64,000 bases of DNA from Paracoccus aestuariivivens. GTDB taxonomy: Bacteria > Pseudomonadota > Alphaproteobacteria > Rhodobacterales > Rhodobacteraceae. The stretch lies in the NCBI RefSeq assembly GCF_009711225.1, contig NZ_WMIE01000005.1:180240-244239 (forward strand), given 5' to 3'. The notes under the pieces are model-generated. The model was not told the DNA's origin. It did no database searches and worked only from the letters and a program-made list of their open reading frames with translations. The translations under genes and the position numbers were made by a program. This document shows positions 1-7,968 of this stretch, piece after piece. Each line of letters starts with the position of its first letter. Positions within the stretch are counted from its first letter, which is position 1.

Positions 1-1817
1 TCATTATATTCGCCGTGGTTTTCCCAGAAATGGGCGGTCTCGGTTTCCAGCGGGTCCATGACGACCAGCAGCTTCAGCTTGGACAGCGCCGAGGTGACCT
101 TGCCCCGGTTGGGGAAGGACAGCAGCGGGTTGAAGCCTTGGCAGAAGTAGTTGGTGATCTTGCCTTCGTTCATCAGGTCGAACATGCGCAGGATGTCATA
201 GGTCGGGACATCCAGCTTGGGCAGGTAGTGGAATGCCCAATCATTATCGGCCCGCGCGGCATCGCCCCACATGGCCTTCATGAAGCTGACCATGAACTTG
301 GGATAGTTCTGCCAATAGCTGGTCTGGCCCGGCCTGAGCGGCTTGAAGGACCGGCTGGACATATAGGTGGTCCAGTCCTTTTCCTTCTCGGTCGGGATGT
401 TCATGTAGCCCGGCAGCAGGTTCGACATCAGGCCGACATCGGTCAGGCCCTGAATGTTCGAATGCCCGCGCAAGGCGTTCATCCCGCCACCTCGGACCCC
501 GATATTGCCCAAGATCAGCTGCAACATCGCCATGCCGCGGATGTTCTGCGCGCCTTTGGAATGCTGGGTCCAGCCAAGCGCGTACATCGAGGTCATGGTC
601 TTATCGACCGCCGAGCATTCGCCGATCATCTCGGCCACCTTCAGGAACTTGTCCTTGGGCGTGCCGCAGACCTGCTCGACCAGCTCGGGCGTATAGCGCG
701 AGACATGTTCTTTGAGCAGGTTCCAGACGCAGCGTGGGTTCTGCAAGGTCATGTCGACCTGCGCGAAACCGTCATCGCCGATGACGTAATCCCAGCTGGA
801 TTTGTCGTAGTCGCGCTTCTCGGGGTCATAGCCCGAGAACAGCCCGTCGCTCCAGCCGAACTCGTCCTTCACGATGAAGGCGGCGTTGGTGAAGTTCTTG
901 ACGTATTCCCATTGAACCTTGTCGTTCTGGATCATCCAGTTGATCAGGCCCATCAGGAAGGCGATGTCCGAGCCGGGACGGATCGGGGCGTAGTAATCGG
1001 ACACGGATGCGGTGCGCGTGAACCTTGGGTCCACAACGATCAGCTTGGCACCGCGATGTGCCTTGGCCTCGGTCACCCATTTGAAGCCGCAGGGATGGGC
1101 TTCAGCGGCGTTGCCGCCCATGACGACCACGAGGTCGGTATTCTTGATGTCGGTCCAGGAGTTGGTCATCGCTCCACGGCCAAATGTCGGGCCCAAACTG
1201 GACACCGTGGGGCCGTGTCAGACGCGCGCCTGGTTATCGAATCCGACGATCCCCATGGACCGGACCACTTTATAGGTCAGCCATGCGGTCTCATTAGTGG
1301 TGGCCGAAGCGGCCAGAAACCCGGTCGAGGTCCAACGGTTCACCGGAACCCCGGCTTCGTTGGTCTGGATCAGGTTGGCGTCGCGGTCGTCCTTGAGCGC
1401 GCGGGCGATCTTGTCGAGCGCCTCTTCCCAGCTGATCTCTTCCAGCTTGTCTGAACCCGGGCGGCGGATGCGCGGCTGGGTCAGGCGGGTGGCGGACAGG
1501 ACCGTGTCCTTGAGCGCTGCGCCCTTGGGGCAAAGCGTGCCGCGGTTCGTCGGGTGGTCGGCGTCGCCTTCGATATGGACGACATGGGCTTCTTCGCCGG
1601 CTGCAACGTCACCCTTGGAATAGATCAGGATGCCGCAGGCGACCGAGCAGTAGGTACATGTGTTGCGGACTTCGGTTGTCGAGGCCAGTTTGAAGGCACG
1701 CACATGTGCCTGTTCCGCTGCCTCTGCCTCGCCGAAGCCCATGGCCCCAAGCGAAGTTGCCGCGACACCCGCACCCGCCAGCTTCAGAAAGCCGCGACGT
1801 GAGAGGTCGATGTTCAT
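1..1817 (-). CDS. fdnG: Formate dehydrogenase alpha subunit, selenocysteine-containing (partial)
   Basis: Molybdopterin formate dehydrogenase catalytic subunit of the FdnG/FdoG type; it oxidises formate to CO2 outside the inner membrane and passes electrons to an Fe-S beta subunit. The N-terminus has a Tat signal (SRRGFLK, residues 6-12). Cys54, Cys57, Cys61 and Cys96 bind a 4Fe-4S cluster. After codon 199 the frame meets TGA (1218-1220), then continues without a break as HGPTVSSLGPTFGRGAMTNS and onward to the window edge. That is exactly where E. coli FdnG carries its catalytic Sec (ARV-U-HGPTV), so I read TGA as selenocysteine at residue 200. About 605 codons are present of a usual ~1000; the C-terminus lies outside. 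The selenocysteine machinery is not in the window. gbcAB lies directly upstream on the same strand. Confidence 0.93.
1175..1220 (-). promoter_or_regulatory. Bacterial SECIS hairpin following the UGA (Sec) codon
   Basis: Immediately after the TGA the minus strand reads CACGGCC and, 29 bases further on, its exact complement GGCCGTG. A second, apical hairpin (1191-1203) pairs GTCCA with TGGGC around a GTT loop. This is the layout of the E. coli fdnG/fdhF SECIS: UGA at the base, about 40 nucleotides, small apical loop bound by SelB. The pairing is seen in the sequence; SelB binding is inferred. Confidence 0.8.
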
Positions 1818-1958
1818 CGTGCCTCCTTTTTGCCTGTCAATTGGATAGGTAATGTCCAGAATGACTCCGCAGGCGAAGCCATGTCAAGCGACGCAAGGTC
1901 GCAGCAAATGGCATTTTCCCAAGGAAAACAGTTGGTTTATGCTGCACCGCAGCACAGA

Positions 1959-3035
1959 TCAGACCTCGACGGCGACCGCACCGATCGGATGCGAGCAGCA
2001 AGCCAGAATATAGCCCGCCGCAATATCCTCATCGCTGATCCCGCCATTATGGACCATATGGACCTCGCCCGAGGTCTTGCGGATCTTGCAGGTGCCGCAC
2101 AAGCCGAAGGTGCAGCCCGAGGGGATGTTCAGCCCATTCGCCTTGGCCACGCCCAGCACGGTGTCGGTCTGGATGCAGGTCGCCGTAACCCCAGAAAGCG
2201 CAAAGCTGATCCGGGACTCGCTGGCCTCATCGGGGACGAGATCGTCCAGCACCGGGGCCTCGGATTCGTTGCGCACAGGCGCGCCAAAGCTTTCCTGATG
2301 ATAGCGGTCCATGTCATAGCCAAGCGCCACCAGCATGTCGCGCACCGCTTGCATGAACGGCTCGGGGCCGCAGCAGAACACCTCACGCTCTAGATAATCC
2401 GGCGCCATGAGGCCCAGCATAATCTGGCTCAGGCGACCGCGATAACCGTGCCAGCTTCGGAAGGGATCACCCTCTTCGACGCTGAAACGCAGTTGCAGGC
2501 CCGGCACGCGATCCGCCATCTGCTCAAGGCGCTGACGGAAGATGATGTCGCTGGGCGATCTGGCGGCATGGACGAAAACGATGTCCGGCATCTCGCCCGA
2601 ATCCCAGGCCCATGTCGTCATCGACATCATCGGAGTAATGCCCGATCCCGCCGAGATGAACAGGTATTTCGGAGCCTCGTGCCGCACAAAGCTGAAGATA
2701 CCGGCTGGCCCGAAGGTCTTGATCCGCATCCCCGGTCGCAGATGATCCAGCATCCAACGACCACCAACGCTATCGAACTGCGCCTTCACCGTGACCGAGA
2801 TCGACAATGGCCGCGACGGGCTGGAGCTGATCGTGTAGGTGCGCTGCACGTTTCCAGCCGGAACCGGCAGGTCCAATGTGATGAACTGACCGGGCTGATA
2901 GTCGAAATAGGCTCCGGATGGCGCGCGGAACGTGAAGGTCGCCGTGTCGGTCGTCTCGGGGACGATCATCACGCATTCCAACGACTCGGTATCGCGCCAA
3001 GGCTTGTCACCGAAGGCTTTCACCAGAACCGCCAT
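1959..3035 (-). CDS. gbcB: Glycine betaine monooxygenase reductase subunit
   Basis: Electron-transfer partner of GbcA in betaine demethylation, which yields dimethylglycine and formaldehyde. The 358 residues form a ferredoxin-NADP reductase fold followed by a plant-type ferredoxin. The FAD motif RTYTIS is at 65-70, the NAD(P)-binding GSGITP at 130-135 and CCGPEPFM further on. The 2Fe-2S ligands are Cys308, Cys313, Cys316 and Cys346. Its ATG shares one base with the gbcA stop (TAATG), so the two are probably translationally coupled. Other Rieske-oxygenase reductases share this architecture; the betaine assignment rests on the GbcA partner and overall sequence. Confidence 0.87.
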   Translation of the reverse strand: MAVLVKAFGDKPWRDTESLECVMIVPETTDTATFTFRAPSGAYFDYQPGQFITLDLPVPAGNVQRTYTISSSPSRPLSISVTVKAQFDSVGGRWMLDHLRPGMRIKTFGPAGIFSFVRHEAPKYLFISAGSGITPMMSMTTWAWDSGEMPDIVFVHAARSPSDIIFRQRLEQMADRVPGLQLRFSVEEGDPFRSWHGYRGRLSQIMLGLMAPDYLEREVFCCGPEPFMQAVRDMLVALGYDMDRYHQESFGAPVRNESEAPVLDDLVPDEASESRISFALSGVTATCIQTDTVLGVAKANGLNIPSGCTFGLCGTCKIRKTSGEVHMVHNGGISDEDIAAGYILACCSHPIGAVAVEV

Positions 3036-4273
3036 TATTCGGCCGCCATCGCGGGCGGGGGCGTCAGACGCTCGACCATCGTGCCGCTATACCAGTCGAT
3101 GAACTGCACCACGCCTTCTTCCTGTATCATCGAATATGGCCCTGGCTCGTAGGCGGGTGAAAGGATGCCTTTCTGGTTCTCTTCGACGACCAACCGGTCC
3201 TCATCATTGGTGTTCAGCCAGACGCGGGTCAGATCCTCGATGTTGTAGTCGACACCCTCGACCGCGTCCTTGTGGACGAGCCAGTTCGTCGTGACCTGAG
3301 TCTCGGTCGGACTGATCGGCAGGATGCGGAAGACGATCGCATGATCGCCCAGAAAGTGGTTCCAGCTGTTGGGGTAGTGGAAGAACAACAGGCTGCCCGC
3401 ATCGTTGAACGGCATTTGCCCCATGCGTTTAGAAACGGCTGCCTTGGTGCTCATCGTGTAGCTTTCGGCGTTGTTGAGCAGCGGGATGCGCGCCAGACGC
3501 CATTGCATACGCGGATGGTTGACGAAGCGTGAAGGCAACCCCGCCTCTTCGCAACGCTTCCAATGGGCCAGAATGTCAGGGCTGGCGCTATCCGGTCCCT
3601 CCATCGCGGTCATGTTCGGGTTGTCCGAATAAGTCCGGCACAACGAGGGGTGGCTGCCGCCGCAATGGTAACACTCGCGGTTGTTCTCGATCACCAGCTT
3701 CCAATTGCCATTCTCGATGATGGTCGAACTGAAAGCGACCTTGCTGTCTGCGAGCCCGCTGGGCGCCAGATAAGCGCCAAGCTGCTTGGCAAGATCGGCG
3801 ATTGCCGGCGGGATCTGCGCAAGACAGATGAAGACCATCCCGCTCATGTCAATGCAATGCACGGGCTTCAATCCGTATTTGGACGGGTCGAAATCATCCC
3901 CCATATCGCGCGCATAAAGCAGCTTGCCATCGAGTTCGTAGGTCCACTGGTGATAGGGACAGACCAGCTTGGTGGTCGTGCCGTTTGCCTTCGAGCATAG
4001 ACGCTGGCCACGATGGCGGCAGACGTTGTGAAAAGCCCGTACCCTGCCATCTGCGCCACGCACGACGACAACGGGATAGGCGCCGATCTGCATCGTCGCG
4101 TAATTTCCGGTCTTAGGGATCTCGCAGGCCGGAATCGCGAACAGCCATTCCTTGTACCAAATGTGTTCAAGATCCGACTGGAAGACACCGTCATCACAAT
4201 AGAGATCCCGGGTCAGGGCATGGTTCTTCTGCCTATTGGCAAGCTGCGTCAGGATTTCAGAGTGAGTCAGCAT
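3035..4273 (-). CDS. gbcA: Glycine betaine monooxygenase, Rieske oxygenase subunit
   Basis: Rieske non-heme iron oxygenase that removes one methyl group from glycine betaine as formaldehyde. The Rieske centre is visible as C85-R-H87 and C105-P-Y-H108. The mononuclear iron site is marked by the NNRECYHC segment with His203 and His208, and an acidic ligand is expected near the C-terminal LNTNDED stretch. Length (412) fits the family. It starts right at the edge of the probable origin region and is transcribed away from it; gbcB follows with a one-base overlap. Formaldehyde from this reaction can enter the gfa/flhA/fghA route encoded further along. A close relative acting on stachydrine or carnitine cannot be excluded. 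Confidence 0.87.
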   Translation of the reverse strand: MLTHSEILTQLANRQKNHALTRDLYCDDGVFQSDLEHIWYKEWLFAIPACEIPKTGNYATMQIGAYPVVVVRGADGRVRAFHNVCRHRGQRLCSKANGTTTKLVCPYHQWTYELDGKLLYARDMGDDFDPSKYGLKPVHCIDMSGMVFICLAQIPPAIADLAKQLGAYLAPSGLADSKVAFSSTIIENGNWKLVIENNRECYHCGGSHPSLCRTYSDNPNMTAMEGPDSASPDILAHWKRCEEAGLPSRFVNHPRMQWRLARIPLLNNAESYTMSTKAAVSKRMGQMPFNDAGSLLFFHYPNSWNHFLGDHAIVFRILPISPTETQVTTNWLVHKDAVEGVDYNIEDLTRVWLNTNDEDRLVVEENQKGILSPAYEPGPYSMIQEEGVVQFIDWYSGTMVERLTPPPAMAAE

Positions 4274-4502
4274 GGCGGTGTTCCGGTGGCTATCGTGGGA
4301 GGCGTCCTACGAAAATCATTGCACCGGACAATCCCGACGCAGCGCGCCAAATACGACACTCGGATGGCGGAATCTGACATTTCCACGGTGTCGAAGATTC
4401 TGGGCTTACGCTGCAATCCAGATGCCAAAAATCGACGATTTTCCCGCCAAAATCGATTCTGTGACTAAGACTGTGGAGGAATCGGGGCCGACTCACGAGG
4501 GC

Positions 4503-4523
4503 GAATCTGTGGGAATCAGATTC
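4503..4523. repeat. Inverted repeat with three GANTC sites
   Basis: GAATCTG and CAGATTC form a perfect seven-base inverted repeat around the spacer TGGGAAT. Each arm contains a GANTC site and a third overlaps the spacer and right arm. It may be a protein-binding palindrome in the origin-flanking region; no known binding site was recognised. Confidence 0.5.
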
Positions 4524-4593
4524 CGAGGTTAGATGCTGTGGATCACCAACGAGAACGCGACCGGAACGAGGCCGACTTCTCCACATGTAGACA

Positions 4594-4849
4594 TTAAATT
4601 GACAGTTATTCACAACCTGTGGACCGGTAGACTTTTCACAAAGTTATCCACAAGTCTTTGCTAAATATATATTTGATTTTATTAGAATATTTTTAATGGA
4701 TTCGATCGAGATGATTATTTTACACAGTTGCAGGATCTGTGGATTCTCTTCGTGGAACAGCCATATCCGGTTATCCACAGCCTCTATTACATCATCATCT
4801 TTCCTTTATCTTTTCATTCATTTGATAGAGGAGGGGACTAATTCGGAGG
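4594..4849. other. Probable chromosomal replication origin (oriC)
   Basis: This gene-free stretch sits between gbcA and hemJ, next to rho-mnmE-mnmG-rsmG-parAB, the usual surroundings of alphaproteobacterial origins. It has perfect DnaA boxes TTATCCACA at 4644-4652 and 4771-4779, TTATTCACA at 4606-4614, and weaker ones such as TGTGGATTC at 4738-4746 and TGTGGATCA at 4537-4545. An AT-rich tract (about 4661-4698 and 4711-4723) lies among them and could be the unwinding element. TTAA-N7-GTTA at 4594-4608 is one base from a CtrA full site. Origin function is inferred. Confidence 0.8.
4661..4698. other. AT-rich tract, candidate DNA-unwinding element
   Basis: Almost pure A+T (tracts such as AAATATATATTTGATTTTAT) in an otherwise GC-rich chromosome, directly after the perfect DnaA box at 4644. 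This is where strand opening would be expected if the region is oriC. Confidence 0.6.
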
Positions 4850-4855
4850 GTGCTA

Positions 4856-5305
4856 ATGCTTGATCTGTTCGCCTCGTCTTATCCATTCGTAAAGGCACTG
4901 CATGTCATGGCAGTTCTGTCATGGATGGCAGGACTGTTTTATTTGCCAAGATTGTTCGTCTACCATGCTGAACGAGGTCAGAACGCCGACACCGAGCCCG
5001 CCCGCTCGCTGATGATCATGGAAGAAAAACTGCTGCGCCTGATCATGAACCCTGCAATGTTCGTGACTTGGATTGCGGGTCTTGTTCTTACGCTCACTCC
5101 GGGAATCGTCGATTGGTCAATGGTTTGGCCTTGGAGCAAGGCAGCTTCGGTAATTGCTATGACGTGGTTCCACATGTGGCTGGCCGGGCAACGTCGCCAG
5201 TTGGCGAAGGGCAAGGCATTGAGTGGTCGGCGCTATCGCATGATGAACGAGCTTCCGACGATTCTGATGGTGGTTATTGTTCTATCGGTGATCGTGAAGT
5301 TCTGA
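4856..5305 (+). CDS. hemJ: Protoporphyrinogen IX oxidase HemJ
   Basis: Small inner-membrane protein of the HemJ (UPF0093) family, which oxidises protoporphyrinogen IX to protoporphyrin IX in heme synthesis. The 149 residues contain about four hydrophobic helices. The first includes the conserved histidine (His16 in KALHVMAVLSW), followed by LFYLPRLFVYHAE. I chose ATG 4856 over the in-frame GTG at 4850 because GGAGGG (4845-4850) is then correctly spaced. It is the first gene on the right of the probable origin, and hemJ next to rho is a common alphaproteobacterial order. Confidence 0.9.
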   Translation: MLDLFASSYPFVKALHVMAVLSWMAGLFYLPRLFVYHAERGQNADTEPARSLMIMEEKLLRLIMNPAMFVTWIAGLVLTLTPGIVDWSMVWPWSKAASVIAMTWFHMWLAGQRRQLAKGKALSGRRYRMMNELPTILMVVIVLSVIVKF

Positions 5306-5423
5306 GAATTGACTCGGGCAGGGAATCTACCTATCTCAGGCCTTGCTGCCGTCCGGCAGAATCTTTCCATTACAGTTTCCAGTGCGGCGCGGTTCGGGCT
5401 TCCGACGTGTCTATAGGCCCGAA

Positions 5424-6695
5424 ATGAGCGAAGAACGTCTTAACCTGTCCGATCTCAAGGCGAAGAGCCCGGCTGACCTGTTGTCAATGGCCGAAGAATG
5501 GGAGATCGAGAACGCCTCGACCATGCGTAAGGGCGAGATGATGTTCTCGATCCTTAAGGAGCATGCGGAAGAGGGATTCGAAATTGGCGGCGACGGAGTC
5601 CTAGAGGTCGTTCAGGACGGCTTCGGCTTCCTTCGCTCGACCGAGGCGAACTATTTGCCTGGCCCTGATGATATCTATGTCAGCCCAGAAATGATCCGGC
5701 AGCATGCGCTGCGCACCGGTGACACCGTCGAGGGCGTTATCCGCGCACCGGGTGAGAATGAGCGCTATTTCGCTTTAACCAAAGTCGAGAAGATCAACTT
5801 CGAAGACCCTGAGAAGGCTCGGCACAAGGTCGCATTCGACAACCTGACACCGCTGTATCCGAACGACCGTCTGAAGATGGAGATCGAGGATCCGACGATC
5901 AAAGATCGCTCGGCGCGGATCATCGATCTTGTCGCACCGATCGGGAAGGGGCAGCGATCGCTGATCGTGGCCCCGCCGCGGACCGGTAAAACCGTTCTGC
6001 TGCAGAATATCGCGCATTCGATCGCGAAGAATCATCCGGAATGCTATCTTATCGTCTTGCTGATCGATGAGCGTCCCGAAGAGGTGACGGATATGCAGCG
6101 CTCGGTAAAGGGTGAGGTAGTTTCCTCGACTTTCGATGAGCCGGCCAGCCGTCACGTTGCGGTTTCCGAGATGGTGATCGAGAAAGCTAAGCGACTTGTC
6201 GAGCATAAACGAGATGTTGTGATTCTTTTGGACTCAATCACAAGACTTGGTAGGGCTTTCAACACCGTTGTTCCTAGCTCGGGTAAAGTTTTGACGGGTG
6301 GTGTAGACGCGAATGCATTGCAGCGTCCGAAACGCTTCTTTGGCGCTGCGCGGAATATCGAGGAAGGTGGCTCGCTTACCATCATTGCGACCGCGTTGAT
6401 CGACACTGGTTCGAGGATGGATGAGGTAATCTTCGAGGAGTTCAAAGGCACCGGTAACAGCGAGATTGTTCTTGACCGGAAGGTTGCAGATAAACGTGTC
6501 TTCCCTGCTATGGATATTCTCAAGTCCGGTACTCGGAAAGAAGAGTTGCTGGTTGATTCGAAAGATCTGCAGAAGACTTATCTGCTTCGCCGAATCCTAA
6601 ATCCCATGGGAACCACTGATGCGGTGGAATTCCTGATCTCGAAACTAAAGCAGACGAAAACCAACGGCGAGTTCTTCGATTCGATGAACGCCTGA
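5424..6695 (+). CDS. rho: Transcription termination factor Rho
   Basis: Hexameric RNA helicase that ends transcription at Rho-dependent sites. The 423 residues show the N-terminal cold-shock RNA-binding domain (DGFGFLRS near residue 70), Walker A PPRTGKT, Walker [12 protein letters not shown], and the R loop [12 protein letters not shown]. Length matches the family. ATG 5424 ([11 protein letters not shown]) is preferred over an upstream in-frame start, because the extra 27 residues are not Rho-like. It lies 118 bases after hemJ and 16 before mnmE. Confidence 0.97.
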   Translation: MSEERLNLSDLKAKSPADLLSMAEEWEIENASTMRKGEMMFSILKEHAEEGFEIGGDGVLEVVQDGFGFLRSTEANYLPGPDDIYVSPEMIRQHALRTGDTVEGVIRAPGENERYFALTKVEKINFEDPEKARHKVAFDNLTPLYPNDRLKMEIEDPTIKDRSARIIDLVAPIGKGQRSLIVAPPRTGKTVLLQNIAHSIAKNHPECYLIVLLIDERPEEVTDMQRSVKGEVVSSTFDEPASRHVAVSEMVIEKAKRLVEHKRDVVILLDSITRLGRAFNTVVPSSGKVLTGGVDANALQRPKRFFGAARNIEEGGSLTIIATALIDTGSRMDEVIFEEFKGTGNSEIVLDRKVADKRVFPAMDILKSGTRKEELLVDSKDLQKTYLLRRILNPMGTTDAVEFLISKLKQTKTNGEFFDSMNA

Positions 6696-6711
6696 TGGTT
6701 CGGAGGATCTA

Positions 6712-7968
6712 TTGGATACGATCTTTGCCGAGGCAACTCCGCCCGGTCGCGGAGGCGTTTCCGTCGTCCGTGTAAGCGGACCAGATTCTCGTGCCTATCT
6801 TGAGTCACTGGCAGGACCTATTCCGGAAGCGCGCAGATCATATCTGCGCGCTTTGCGTGATGGCGACGACTTGATCGATCGGTCACTGGTTATCCGATTT
6901 GACTCTGGAAAGAGTTTTACGGGTGAAGATGTGGCCGAGTTCCATCTTCACGGCGCGCCGGTCATTGCGAATCGCTTGAGTGCAGCACTTTTGTCATTTG
7001 GAGCCAGACGTGCAGAAGCCGGAGAGTTTACCCGCCGTGCCTTTGTAAACGGAGTGATGGATCTATCCGAGGCAGAGGGACTCGCGGATCTTCTTGCGGC
7101 AGAGACGGAAGCCCAACGAAAACTGGCTGTGAAACTGACGGACGGGGAACTTGGTGGACGGGCCGATGCGCTGCGAAGCAAGTTGATCCGAGCTGGAGCA
7201 CTGATCGAGGCAAGTATCGATTTTGCCGACGAAGAAGTGCCGGAAGATGTTCCCGCCGAAGTTTTCGCTTTGGTTGCTGACGTTAGGACCGAAGTTGTCT
7301 CGATGCTGTCGAGTTACCCAGCCACTGAAAGATTGCGACAAGGCTATGAAGTCGCAATCATCGGTCCGCCTAATGCGGGCAAATCAACGCTGATCAATCG
7401 CATCGCTCAACGTGAGTTGGCGCTTGTATCCGACATAGCTGGTACGACGCGCGATGTGATTGAGCTTCATACAGACCTGCGCGGTCTACCTGTCACTTTC
7501 CTTGACACAGCTGGCTTGCGCGAAAGCGTTGATGTTATTGAGGCTATGGGAATTGCGCGGGCAACAGAGCGCGCAACGAACGCGGATTTGAGGATCAAGC
7601 TTTATGTTGATGGCGAGGATTGCACATCTGAACCTGAACAGTTGCTTGTTCGGTCAAAAGCGGACGTCGTGTCTGGCGATGGGCTAGAAATTTCAGCTGC
7701 GACTGGCGAAGGTGTCGCGGAACTGCTCGATATTGTCTATAATAAGCTAAGGGAAAGGGCAGCGTCTGCAGGTTTGATTGGGCATCGAAGACAAGCTGAT
7801 GCGTTAGTAAGGGCCAGCGGGGCATTGAAAATTGATGAAACGATGCCTCCTGAGTTGTTGGCGGAACAGATTCGACAGGCGGTCTATGCCCTTTCGGAGA
7901 TGGTTGGGCGAGTTGGTGTAGAGGATTATCTAGACGAAATCTTCTCCTCATTCTGTATCGGGAAGTAG
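6712..7968 (+). CDS. mnmE: tRNA modification GTPase MnmE
   Basis: GTPase that works with MnmG to place carboxymethylaminomethyl (or related) groups on wobble uridine 34 of certain tRNAs. The protein has an N-terminal tetrahydrofolate-binding domain, an inserted G domain with GPPNAGKS at 218-225 and DTAGLRE near 265, and the conserved C-terminal FCIGK containing the functional Cys. The G4 motif is SKAD rather than NKxD. Start is TTG 6712, supported by GGAGG at 6702-6706. At 418 residues it is shorter than E. coli MnmE, as is usual in alphaproteobacteria. Its TAG stop touches the mnmG start. Confidence 0.96.
   Translation: MDTIFAEATPPGRGGVSVVRVSGPDSRAYLESLAGPIPEARRSYLRALRDGDDLIDRSLVIRFDSGKSFTGEDVAEFHLHGAPVIANRLSAALLSFGARRAEAGEFTRRAFVNGVMDLSEAEGLADLLAAETEAQRKLAVKLTDGELGGRADALRSKLIRAGALIEASIDFADEEVPEDVPAEVFALVADVRTEVVSMLSSYPATERLRQGYEVAIIGPPNAGKSTLINRIAQRELALVSDIAGTTRDVIELHTDLRGLPVTFLDTAGLRESVDVIEAMGIARATERATNADLRIKLYVDGEDCTSEPEQLLVRSKADVVSGDGLEISAATGEGVAELLDIVYNKLRERAASAGLIGHRRQADALVRASGALKIDETMPPELLAEQIRQAVYALSEMVGRVGVEDYLDEIFSSFCIGK

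Larger units (their letters stand above)
4370..4746. other. Cluster of ten GANTC (CcrM-type methylation) sites
   Basis: GANTC occurs at 4370, 4396, 4455, 4479, 4490, 4503, 4513, 4519, 4699 and 4742, with one more at 4264. Eight lie within 154 bases. At this base composition about one to two would be expected in 377 bases. In alphaproteobacteria GANTC is methylated by the cell-cycle methyltransferase CcrM. The cluster abuts the DnaA-box region, so a role in replication timing or gbcA/hemJ promoter control is inferred. Confidence 0.65.

Noticed and set aside
1218..1220. TGA in fdnG taken as a nonsense mutation or frameshift
   Set aside because: The position matches the known Sec residue, homology resumes at the next codon, and a SECIS-like stem follows.
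15..1454. A 479-codon open frame on the plus strand opposite the formate dehydrogenase gene
   Set aside because: It has no recognisable domain, and is the expected antisense shadow of a GC-rich gene; the minus strand encodes a clear FdnG homologue.
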